In this document: in pieces, positions 54,934 to 64,000 of the stretch
How the letters are laid out: each line of letters starts with the position of its first letter
Position numbering within the stretch: the stretch's first letter is position 1
Assembly: GCF_029227915.1 (NCBI RefSeq)
Contig: NC_079878.1
Span: 15,126,001-15,190,000, forward strand
Direction: 5' to 3'
Length of the DNA: 64,000 bases
DNA from: Hydractinia symbiolongicarpus
Taxonomy: Eukaryota > Cnidaria > Hydrozoa > Anthoathecata > Hydractiniidae
The notes under the pieces: model-generated
Databases searched by the model: none
The model's input: the letters and a program-made list of their open reading frames with translations, nothing else
What the model was told of the DNA's origin: nothing
Translations under genes and position numbers: made by a program

Positions 54934-55248
54934 TTATACAAAACTTAGCGGCTTCTCCACGATGCATCTGAAACGTATATTAGAATCAATAAGATCAGTG
55001 TAGGGATCCATGCACTGGTATAGTGTCATCACATAGGTACCGTCTTGTGATTCTTTTGGAAAATAAACGACAATTTTTTCCTCGACTGAATCAAAAGTCA
55101 CAACGTATCGCTTGACGTAAGGTGTGTGATGAAAAACCTTGCCTTGCTGTGGCTTCAAATGAGTAAGGGAAAACTCACCGCTGGCTATTGATGACCAGCT
55201 ATTCGTATCTATCAATATATTCAAGATAGAAATGTTGGAAATTTTCAA
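54934..55248 (-). CDS. Unknown 104-residue Polinton ORF
   Basis: MKISNISILNILIDTNSW start; beta-rich middle (VKRYVVTFDSVEEKIVVYF, TYVMTLYQCMD) and a short C-terminus. No domain recognised. Upstream on the same strand, RDWVENFQHFYLEY in another frame suggests the true start has been lost. Alternatively a capsid-associated remnant. Confidence 0.3.
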   Translation of the reverse strand: MKISNISILNILIDTNSWSSIASGEFSLTHLKPQQGKVFHHTPYVKRYVVTFDSVEEKIVVYFPKESQDGTYVMTLYQCMDPYTDLIDSNIRFRCIVEKPLSFV

Positions 55249-55473
55249 CCCAATCCCTTACATAGGGCAAGAGAGGTGGATATACATTTGGGCGAGACGT
55301 TGTCTAATAAAAAATTTGATATTTGTCATGGATCTAAAATAACTGGGCGGTACGATAATTTTTTCTTGTATTCCGGTTCAAATATCATATTGATTCTATT
55401 AATACATATCACATCGTTTTGTGGACCAAATCGACTTATAAAACATCAATCACTCGGGAATTTTAAATGTCGC

Positions 55474-55689
55474 CTATCCGCATCTAGGCGTTGAATGGTG
55501 CCTAGGAACCCGTTCACCTCCAAACAAGTGCTTGGCTCCGAGGATAGGCAGGTGGTCCACGGTAGGCAGCCTACGAACTCCTAATTCGCGATGCCTATAT
55601 TCATCCAATTCTTCTCGGTGTGCCGCAGCGTTTCTCGGTGTCCTGCAGAGTAAGGCAATAACCAATAATAGTACAATGTTGTTGAGCAT
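55474..55689 (-). CDS. Short ORF with N-terminal membrane segment
   Basis: [16 protein letters not shown] is a plausible signal or anchor helix, followed by a His/Arg-rich polar stretch ([17 protein letters not shown]) and [12 protein letters not shown]. 71 residues. Its 5' side is immediately followed by the repeat that carries the TCTG microsatellite. Function unknown; could be spurious. Confidence 0.3.
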   Translation of the reverse strand: MLNNIVLLLVIALLCRTPRNAAAHREELDEYRHRELGVRRLPTVDHLPILGAKHLFGGERVPRHHSTPRCG

Positions 55690-55722
55690 TTATTTAATGA
55701 ATATCTAAATTTAATGCCCGTA

Positions 55723-56228
<506 letters not shown>

Positions 56229-56403
56229 ACGCAAAATTCCGAACATAATCGAGGTGGTCGGGTTTCTCTTCAACTGCTCTCGTGCACATGTCCTGAGTCA
56301 CGAGATGCTCCGGAACATGCTCGATTAACCAAGGATCCTCTTCAACCACCCAATTAAACATTTTCTTCGTCTTGAATCGGTTCGGAACATTTTGAAACCA
56401 ACT
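56229..56403 (-). pseudogene. DUF4116-like repeat protein next to the Polinton 2 right TIR
   Basis: ATG at 56,403 (MSWFQNVPNRFKTKKM) reads inward from the right TIR. Two 24-residue repeats are left ([44 protein letters not shown]) before the microsatellite-bearing repeat. It starts with the same residues as the gene at 13,073 and occupies the mirror position, opposite the polymerase. Confidence 0.65.
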
Positions 56404-56429
56404 CATTTTATTTATTAAAATTTTATTGA

Positions 56430-56627
56430 GCAAGATACTTTGACATGGACAGAAATTGAGACAGGGATTTTCGCATGCGCGGATGGGGGGAAGCGGGCGG
56501 TTTTGCTTGGTTAGGGGGGATCTCCGAGGTATACTAGGAGAGTGAATTCACTGGATAACTTTTTTCCTGGAGGGGATTCTCAGGCGGACCTTTTAAGCGG
56601 GGACTTGTACGAGTTTAACCCCCAACT
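56430..56627 (-). repeat. Right terminal inverted repeat of Polinton 2
   Basis: The inverse complement of 41,607-41,890; outer tip ends cccaact at 56,627. Shorter than the left TIR by loss of one gcgcatgcgc segment. Confidence 0.9.
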
Positions 56628-56654
56628 GAACAGCACATTTTTCTGAAACACAAA

Positions 56655-56775
56655 AAATGAAACACCTGTGATACCTTATAACTATCCCATGAATTCCAGC
56701 TAACCAATGTATAATTTCTTCATACGAGTATCCATTGTAGAAGTAATCCACAATCAACGCATCCCCTGTAGTAAC
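56655..56775 (-). pseudogene. Fragment of an integrase-type transposon protein (tentative)
   Basis: The minus strand after a tactacag acceptor-like site reads DALIVDYFYNGYSYEEIIHW then LAGIHGIVIR, a helix-turn-helix of the kind found at the N-terminus of rve-core proteins in cnidarian genomes. It directly abuts the outer edge of Polinton 2. The rest was not found. Confidence 0.3.
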
Positions 56776-58205
56776 AATAATAAAATAAAATGATTAATAT
56801 ATGACGAATTAAGTCATATATATATCGCTAATTCACCTCATCGTCATGGTACTTACTGTCTTCATGTCTTTTAGCACTAATGACGAGACTTCTTCCATTT
56901 GTAAAAAGCAAACCTCCTTTTCGTCAAAGGGATTTCTAAATCGAAACCTATTAAACCTAAACAAGTTTTAGCTGCAAAGCATTGGTAGATTCATTCCCTT
57001 TCAGGTTTTTTTAACGGTATTGGGAAATATAATGTAGCACTCACTACGACAAGCTCTACACCTCTGATTACAATTATTCTTCCCATTGTAACTTCCGAGA
57101 GGACGTCTAAAGGTTTATTCATTGTAGTGAAGGCTCTCAGGTTTGTCTTTTTCAAAGGTCATTTTTAAAACCTTATGAACTTTCTCTTGATATTTATACA
57201 GAATTGATAAGGTCAATGTAGGCAATGTATCTATTAAAATTAATAGTTGTCATTCTAACATTTTAAAGCAAAACAGATTAGCTTTATACATATCCTTGTT
57301 CTTCTCATTGCTTAAATTTAGTTTAATCAAAATCGAATCAAACGTAACATATTTTCCAAAAGTAGGTTAAAATTTTTATGCAAGAATGTTCCTTACTTAA
57401 CTAATAATCCCAACTATGCCCATAATTTTAATGTTTGTAACACGATGTGTGGAACGTATTATTAACACGAGGGTTTTCAATGATTTCTATGAAGGCATTT
57501 TGTCCATGGTTCCATTTCATTATATTTTTGAATTTTTTATTATATTTATGAAAAAAGAAGATTTTGATTTGGTTATTTTTTAATGACCTCCAATCTGCAG
57601 AAAACTTTATTTTGGTGCTAAATATGAAGAAAGAAGAATAAACATTTTAATTATTGCTTTAATAACTTTCAAGCTATAAAAAAACATTATGGTGTTGTGT
57701 TGTCTTATTGCTGGTTTGATTACACCCTTGATGATAAAGATTTTGATGTATTTTATGTTGTCATTTATTCCTCTTTTTCGATCAATTCGATCAATACTTA
57801 ACGTCTATCGCGTATGTCAGAGAGTCGGTTTTTTGACGTTTCAATACTTAAAGGGCGTAAAAAGGCGTTGGCTGGACCCGTTGGGGGGCTCACAACGCCC
57901 GGTTCGACTAAGCTTAATTATTTTCTGGCTACGCCCCTGGTTGCAGGTTTGCAGGGCTAGTTTACTAGCTAAAGCTAATACTGGATATCGCTTTCTATCA
58001 AATAAAATAATACAAAATTTTTATGTGTTTGTAAGAGGCAATTTTGACATTCATTTTTTCTCCTTGAAATAAAAGCGAGAGTCTATATCTTTAGCTATAT
58101 GTTGAACAACAAACAAGTTTTTCTGACGTAACGTTACGTTGACTTTCGTCAAAACCTTAATATATCAGATTGATGTCCATGTTTTTTTACTTTAAATAAT
58201 GAAGC
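56776..58205. other. Stretch without a recognised gene
   Basis: AT-rich. Near 57,030-57,080 the minus strand has a short cysteine-rich peptide (NCNQRCRACRSEC), possibly a zinc-ribbon tail of a transposase. A 58,130-58,200 segment (aatgaagccattgcattgca) matches the interior of the 6.5-7.1 kb dispersed repeat. Confidence 0.35.
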
Positions 58206-58490
58206 CATTGCATTGCACTTATCGTGGCGCCGTAGTTTAGTGGTTATAGTGGCGCCGAAGTGTAGTGGTTATCACTCTCGCACGGCAGACGAGTTCAATT
58301 CCCCTTGACGGCGATTCATAGCCCCGGGTCAACCCAAGCCATATGAGGAAAAGTGGGGAGATGGCGCACTGTGTGGGCCGTTGGATGTTGCAGGGAGTTT
58401 TTCTACAGTTTTCTGGCAGAGCGCTGACCTTAATTGAGTTTGCTTCAGAACTTCTTTTCAAAGCCCTATAGCCCCTCCTGGAAATAATAT
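58206..58490 (+). mobile_element. tRNA-derived SINE
   Basis: The 5' part looks like a tRNA gene with an A box (gtgtagtggttatcac, 58,260) and a B-box-like gagttcaattccc (58,290), closest in style to tRNA-Val. The first 30 bp (ggcgccgtagtttagtggtt) are a partial duplicate of this head. A body with cgggtcaacccaagccatat follows, and an AT-rich tail ends at about 58,490. No intact cloverleaf can be drawn, so it is a SINE rather than a functional tRNA. Confidence 0.65.
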
Positions 58491-58504
58491 AATCGATTTT
58501 GTGA

Positions 58505-59095
58505 GGCTAGCCATTTAAGATTATGTTACCCCCCTCCATTCTTTCCAAGTGCCCCAGCCATTTCAATCTTCTTATCTGGATAACATCTTATTCTACGGAC
58601 ACTTAGCCTGCTTCTTAGCTCATCTGAACTCTTTCTGCCTCTCAGACTGGCGTTACACATTCACCTAACCATTCTCATATCATTCCTTTCTAAACAGTCA
58701 AGATCTTCCTGCTTCACTGCTCATGTCTCACTACCGTACAACATAACACTTCTTACACAGGCCTCATACAACCTACCTTTTAACTCAATTGACAAGACTC
58801 TGCTAGTGAACATAGGAAGTAACTTACTGAACTTTTTCCAAGCACAACCTATCCTGCAAGTAACACTTTTTCCAACACCCCCTTCACTGCCCAACATATA
58901 TATCACCTAAGTAACGGAAGTTCTCAACTATCTCTAACGAGCCACTGTTGTACATCATTGAAGCTGGAAATACTTCATTCTCTATAATCTCACCTTTGCA
59001 ACGCTTGCATACAAACTGAATGTCAGCACTTAACCTTCCACCAATACTACTGCACTTCTTATGCACCCAATGCTTTGCAAGATGTGCATTCAAGA
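58505..59095 (-). pseudogene. Non-LTR retrotransposon (LINE) C-terminal fragment
   Basis: Minus-strand frames give a zinc-knuckle-like CKRCKGE, SLEIVENFRYLGD, then GCAWKKFSKLLPMF, LKGRLYEACVRSVMLYGSET, and further fragments DLDCLERNDMRM. These are the thumb and post-RT blocks of LINE reverse transcriptases. Broken into several frames. A shorter copy is at 17,074-17,281. Confidence 0.75.
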
Positions 59096-59536
59096 AAATA
59101 CATCATTTCGTAATGAACTGGGAATGAATTTGACATTTGTGTGTAAAGGTGAAATTTGCCCATCCAAAGCTTTCACGAACAGCTTTTTTTCAACATGTAG
59201 TAAACCCTTCGTATAAAATAATTAATTGCTCCAAAGTTTTTCTGGCTGAGCAATATCAATTTATCTCACATAGAAATGTTCTCTTTCTTATTATTTACAG
59301 TAAAAAAACCAATATATATATATATATATATATATAAAAAGATAAAATAAAATAGATAAAAAAGACTTGTGATAAAATATGCGTTTATAAACTGACTGTA
59401 ACTTGCTAACTGTATGCTCAAATTACATGAAATTTTCACTGCTTTGTGCTGCATAAATTCCAACTAAAAAATTAAAAATAAAATAAAATTTTTTAAATAT
59501 GACTATGACATCATTAAATTGGTTCAGATAGTATCA

Positions 59537-59578
<42 letters not shown>

Positions 59579-60206
59579 TTTTTTTTTAAATAAGCACACA
59601 GAAAAAATATATTTTTAAAATTTTATGTGCACTTGGTGCTTTTATAAATTATGAAAATGTAACCTATATATATATGAGGTAAATTGGTTTGAACGGAAAA
59701 AAACAATCTGATGAAAAGTTATGTTTAGTTTAGGACAATAGGCTTGGAAATCGCCAAAACTGGCATATTCTAAAAAGCAAATGTAAGGGCTAAACTTTTA
59801 AATTTCTTTTTGTTAATTTAATTTCTCTTAGTGCATCTCTTTATTTATAATCGGTGTTGCCAAAAATTCCTTTGTCTTTGTCCAAACTTAGTGAACAATT
59901 CTATTGGGAATGGGTTCTCTATATAGTCTGGCTTAATACAACTTTAACAGTGACCTTTTAATCAAACTTAATAAAGTCAAAAATTTCATTGATATTATTT
60001 AGGACATCTCCATCAACCTACTTTGAAATCCGATATCTCAAGAATTCTTCAACACACCTCTGTTTTTTTGCTGTATATCTATTTTATAATATCCCGTATG
60101 CGTCTGTCACGCAAAAAGGTAACAGCAGTAGCAGGACACACGAATTGCGGCTAATAAAGGACTGGCAAACTCGTGGATTTATCCACAGTTTAATGACAAC
60201 ATTATA
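59096..60206. other. Non-coding stretch with (TA)n tracts and a short repeat copy
   Basis: (AT)n tracts at about 59,312-59,335 and 59,540-59,575. At 60,085-60,190 a short dispersed repeat begins ataatatcccgtatgcgtct, the unexpanded version of the sequence that carries the 55.7-kb microsatellite, and ends near a gtggatttatccacag hairpin. Confidence 0.5.
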
Positions 60207-61611
60207 GTCAGAAACTTTTGCGACAACTAATTTCGCGATTTTTGGGCATTTTCGCGAAATTAAAACGAAATCGCGAAAATAAAAACCGCAAAATATTTTC
60301 TTTTTTTCTTCATTCTTTAGACTCCACAGGGTAGCAGACGTAAAATTTTTGCAACAAAATAATTCTGGTGGAACCCAGTTTGATAACACCTGGAAAAATT
60401 ATAAGGAAGGAATGCACTTTTAAACACAATTTTAGAAGGCAGTTTGCCTGTTAACCTAAATGGCATTTTGTGTTATAAATCATCGATCTCCTTTTTTATG
60501 AAATTTCCTTTTTTTTTAAACTTTCCTGTCTAACTCTTACACCTATGAAACCTCTTCAGTTTTAATTCTTTTATCCCTAGTGACATTCCTAACCAGATAC
60601 CAAAGGCCAGAAGAGGTCGGAGGACATGGGTTTAAAAGACAGTATGGGATTTCGTTTCAACATTTTCCTATGGAGGTGGGTTTTGACCTTGATTTTCAGC
60701 CTATTCCAGCTGAAATGAAGAACAAGACCTCTCCTCCCTAGGTAAATGGTGAGACTGATTTTAAAGGTTGCGAAAGTCTTGAATAAAAACATTATATAAC
60801 ATGGGGATGAGATATAATTAAGACAAGACAAGAAATGAAAATTAGTCTATTACTGTAACAGATTCTGTAACATGTTGAAGATCAACAGTGTTCTCATTCA
60901 CGTTATCACTGTGACCAACTTCGTCACTGGACCCGTTGACAGAAAATTGTCTAATGTCAAGGGATGGTTTTTCTTCAACAAGAGTGTTTCTTCGTCTTTT
61001 TTCTTGCCTCTTCTATTTAGCCACTGGTGGTACCAGCAGTTCAGGTTCAAAGGCCTTAACCATAAAGGACCCTAAAATTTCTTTGTTTTTGGGTGCGATG
61101 TAAAGTTCATTACGTAACTCTTTATATCGTTCCAAAACTAGCAAATTGGAACAAGTCCGAAGTCTACAAACTGAAATTTACGAAGTATTTCTAAGCCCCC
61201 TTGCACTAGCGGTGATCGTCGGTAATGAGTTCCGGTTATACAAGCAGTAACTGTAGCCGCTCTGTCAATGATAAACTTCGTTATCCCTGATATCTCTCTT
61301 GGAAAATGACCCACTGTTCTTCCATTTTCATCACAAGTTTTGACGGCAAACATGTCATAGTGGTTTCGACATTCGAAAACACAGCTAAGAATCTGATGTT
61401 CTTGTGGTTGCCAAATTAATCTGTAAAAATGAAATCCTCTTTTACAGGCGCTACCTTATTGATTATAACATTAACTTTTTATGAAAAAAACTTCCTTTTA
61501 CAGATGTCATTATTAGAGTAGAAAAACGTACTTAAAATCATATTTTGTTTTTCCTCGAAAATAAAAATCGCAAAATTGTCCCAAAATTAAAATGTCGCGA
61601 AAATTTCTGAC
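60207..61611 (-). mobile_element. pogo-like element C, internally deleted
   Basis: Ends gtcagaaacttttgcgaca (60,207) and the complement ending cgcgaaaatttctgac (61,611), flanked by TA (60,205-60,206; 61,612-61,613). TIR-internal tcgcgaaa/aatcgc motifs recur at both ends. The only coding remnant is a HIRAN-like gene; the transposase is missing. 1.4 kb. Confidence 0.75.
60840..61423 (-). pseudogene. HIRAN-like protein of element C
   Basis: Pieces in sequence: IWQPQEHQILSCVFECRNHY, DMFAVKTCDENG, VGHFPREISGITKFIIDRAA, VTACITGTHYRRSPLVQGGL and EI. After a shift near 61,180 it continues through LLVLERYKELRNELYI and FEPELL, to an acidic C-terminus with SLDIRQFSVNG, aligned with NDIRTFF of element A. 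It is related to the genes at 43,758 and 47,338. Frame breaks make it non-functional. Confidence 0.6.
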
Positions 61612-62332
61612 TATAAGGTAGTGCACATAAATTTCTCTATACTTGGAAAAGTTTTAGAAGTATATATGGATTTTAGATTTCCTATTAGCAAATAAGTTTA
61701 TTTCTACCACCCTCAGGGCAGATAAGAGAGGGAAAAATAGAAAGGGTTAAAGTGGCAAGCAGGAAAAGTTTGTCTAATTTGTTAATTTCCCTGATGTTAC
61801 GTTACAATGTTGATACATTAGATTTGTCTCAATTTAGGTTTGTGTTGCTAAATAAGTAGTTGAATTTATCTTGACATACTGGTGGTATTACCGGCGCACA
61901 CAAATCCCAATCTTTTTGAAATGTAAGCATTCGCATTGCAATTATAATTTTTTTCCAAAAATATTTGAAACAGGGGGGACTAACTGACAGGTTGATTACA
62001 TCTTCCTAAAAGCACTTTATATTTCTCCTTACTGTTCTTCAAAGACATTCGTCGTATACATTATTTTGATAAGCATTTTAGTCTCCGCACAATAGGGACA
62101 AAAAATTTTAAGAAAACTTTTAAAGTAAATAATTAGTATGTAATTATTAAGTCGATTTTAGATAAATGTTTTTCGTTACGGGAGGTTTACTAAGGTGTTC
62201 TTAATTTGAAAGCTTGACTGCGAAAAATCTGTGTTTTCATGTGACACAGCTCTCTCCTTGCATTCAAACAACATTTAATTACAGAGTCATTTTAAAGTTT
62301 ATACATTTCAGATCACTAAGTAGAAATAAAGA
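61612..62332. other. Upstream region of the superoxide dismutase gene
   Basis: AT-rich, no ORF. It probably holds the promoter and 5' UTR of the gene starting at 62,333; no TATA box or Inr can be assigned with confidence. Confidence 0.4.
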
Positions 62333-63591
62333 ATGTTCAAATTAGCAAGTGCATTAATCTTAATAACATTACTGTCTGATCTCTCAATACAAAATCCAGT
62401 GGATGATATCTACATTGGGATAGAAAAACCTCAGGAGTATTTTGATCTTCCAAAGCTGCCATACAGTTACGATTCCATGCTGCCATGGATTGATGCTGAA
62501 ACAATGAAGGTACACCACTCTGGTCATCACAGAGCTTATACCGCAAAGATGAATGCTGCATTGCAAGAATGGAGAGCTTCAGTAAGTTGAGTTGTTATTT
62601 AGTAAATTTCTATTTTTAAATGTACCTGTCGTTAGTCTATTTGTAATCTAATTGTAACGCTAATTACTTTATACAGTTTCCTTTGCTATGAATAATCGTA
62701 ATTCTGTGCCCTAAGTCGTAGATATATTTCTAAGTTATTTTTAGGGTGAAGAAAATGAATTAGCAAAATCATCAATTTTGCATATTTTGAAGAATATTAA
62801 TAAAGTACCTGAAAAATGGAGAACAGCAATAAGAAACAATGGAGGAGGGTATTTTAATTTTGCTACTTGCTAGTATAAACCCTATATATATACTATATAT
62901 ATTATTTATATATATAAATACTTTAACTTTATGCTTACCTTGGTTTAGGTACGTTAACCACATCATGTACTTTGCTACTATGAGTCCTAACCCACACGGC
63001 ATAGATCAAACCATATCTCCACATTTGATATCGCAATTCCAAAACTCATTTCACAATGTATCATACTTAAAAAAATGGATAAACGACGAAGCCCTAAAGT
63101 TATTTGGATCTGGATATGTATGGTTATGTCGAGTTCCTTTACACAATTTTTTAACAATCTATCCTACAGGAGATCAAATATCACCTATCTCCTATGATAT
63201 GCAACCTATCCTTGTTATCGATGTGTGGGAACATGCATATTACTTAAAAAATCAAAATAAAAGGTAAATCTTGAAATGTATAATACTTTAATTAAATTAA
63301 ATCTAAATCTCTTAAATTGCTTAATTGTTCTAATTTTCGCAAAGTATTTTGCTAGAAGGTATTAATTTTCGTGAATGACGTAAAAATGATTTAGTGTTGT
63401 AGGAAGCAGGTAGTTAAAATTTTCCCTTTGATCAAAATTTTGGAGTAAAACTTTTAGGTTTTACGTCCATACTGTTTTTACATTTCAGAAAAGACTACAT
63501 TCAAAGTTGGTGGAATCTTGTTGATTGGGCCAAAGTGGAGAGGCTTTATAATTGGTGGAAATCTTTGGAGCCAAGTCATCATGAATTGTAA
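62333..63591 (+). CDS. Secreted Fe/Mn-type superoxide dismutase
   Basis: Four exons: 62,333-62,581, 62,745-62,848, 62,949-63,263, 63,489-63,591, all GT-AG and in phase, giving 256 residues. Signal peptide: MFKLASALILITLLSDLSIQ. Then LPKLPYSYDSMLPWIDAETM, the VHHSGHHRAY helix (first metal His and Tyr34 equivalent), GGGYVNHIMYF (second His), FGSGYVWL, and DVWEHAYYL (Asp and His ligands). All four ligands are present. Odd points: the usual GGH..NH..FW reads GGGYVNHIMYFA (Trp to Ala), and the NQD motif reads GDQ. The secretory signal argues for an extracellular form rather than the mitochondrial enzyme. Confidence 0.85.
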
Positions 63592-64000
63592 ACAACATTG
63601 TTCGTTTTGAAAGGCGTTGTGTTGTTGTTGTTGTAGCAAAAAAACTAACAAAACATGTTGTTTCGAATGTGTAAAATTTTTAGTCGTGTAGCTGAAAAAC
63701 GTGCATGTTTCTTATTATGTGTGTTTAGAAATTCCTATTCTTTGAAGTGGAATTTGTAAATAAATCCTTCTTAAACATTATCTTATCGAAGAAAACTTTG
63801 TCGGGAAAAAAGTTGTGACGAAAATATTTTCTGACGGAAGTTTTCCCTAGTAAATAAATTTTTTCAAAGAATGATGTTCGCCGACTGTTTTATTTCCTGA
63901 GAAATAATTTCCCCGACCAATTTACATTAAAAACAAAAATTTTCGGACGGAAAAACTTTCGGAGTTTTTTTTATCCGAAAATTTTTCCGTCTATAATTTT
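63592..64000. other. 3' flank of the superoxide dismutase gene
   Basis: Probably 3' UTR; aaataaat motifs at 63,758 and 63,852 could serve as poly(A) signals. Inverted copies of a gaaaatttttc motif near 63,790-64,000 suggest a truncated foldback repeat at the window edge. Confidence 0.4.

Noticed and set aside
58252-58325. Functional tRNA gene
   Set aside because: No full acceptor-stem pairing, a partially duplicated head and a long SINE-like body; a tRNA-derived SINE fits better.

Overview
The window is AT-rich animal DNA, most likely from a cnidarian. The evidence is intron-bearing animal genes (a TTC13 orthologue and a secreted Fe/Mn superoxide dismutase), GT-AG introns, minisatellites, a tRNA-derived SINE, LINE fragments and layers of DNA transposons. 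The exact species is not readable from the sequence; a hydrozoan is an inference from the style of the repeats and the low GC.

Layout: (1) 0.8-11.1 kb, + strand: the last ten exons of TTC13, with reading phase preserved at every junction. Its introns hold a transposase relic, two minisatellites and short dispersed repeats. (2) About 12.74-36.29 kb: a large Maverick/Polinton element (Polinton 1) with terminal inverted repeats, protein-primed type-B DNA polymerase, retroviral-type integrase, packaging ATPase, double-jelly-roll major capsid protein, a putative minor capsid protein, HNH protein and several small membrane proteins. Most are decayed by frameshifts or stops. It is interrupted by a 1.05 kb TIR element carrying a RecQ-like helicase exon and by a 7.4 kb element with 25-bp perfect TIRs and an apparently intact, multi-exon, unclassified transposase-like gene. 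(3) 36.3-41.6 kb: a MITE, a non-autonomous Tigger/pogo element and unannotated sequence. (4) About 41.61-56.63 kb: a second, lower-GC Polinton (Polinton 2). It keeps the polymerase, HNH protein, integrase and nuclease-like genes but has no visible capsid or ATPase genes. Its polymerase gene is split by a pogo-like element (A), which is itself split by a second pogo-like element (B). (5) 56.6-62 kb: repeats, including a SINE, a LINE fragment and a third pogo-like element (C). (6) 62.3-63.6 kb: the complete four-exon superoxide dismutase gene.

The most interesting signals are these. First, three TA-flanked pogo-like elements with three different TIR families (A, B, C) each carry a HIRAN-like gene; in A and B it is divergent from the DDE transposase, and the B transposase begins with two consensus PCNA-interacting (PIP) boxes. 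This suggests replication-fork targeting. Second, both Polintons carry, immediately inside the TIR opposite the polymerase, an inward-reading gene made of 24-residue DUF4116-like helical repeats, next to a short zinc-ribbon ORF in Polinton 1. Third, two divergent Polinton 1 ORFs have their start codons in the two arms of one perfect palindrome.
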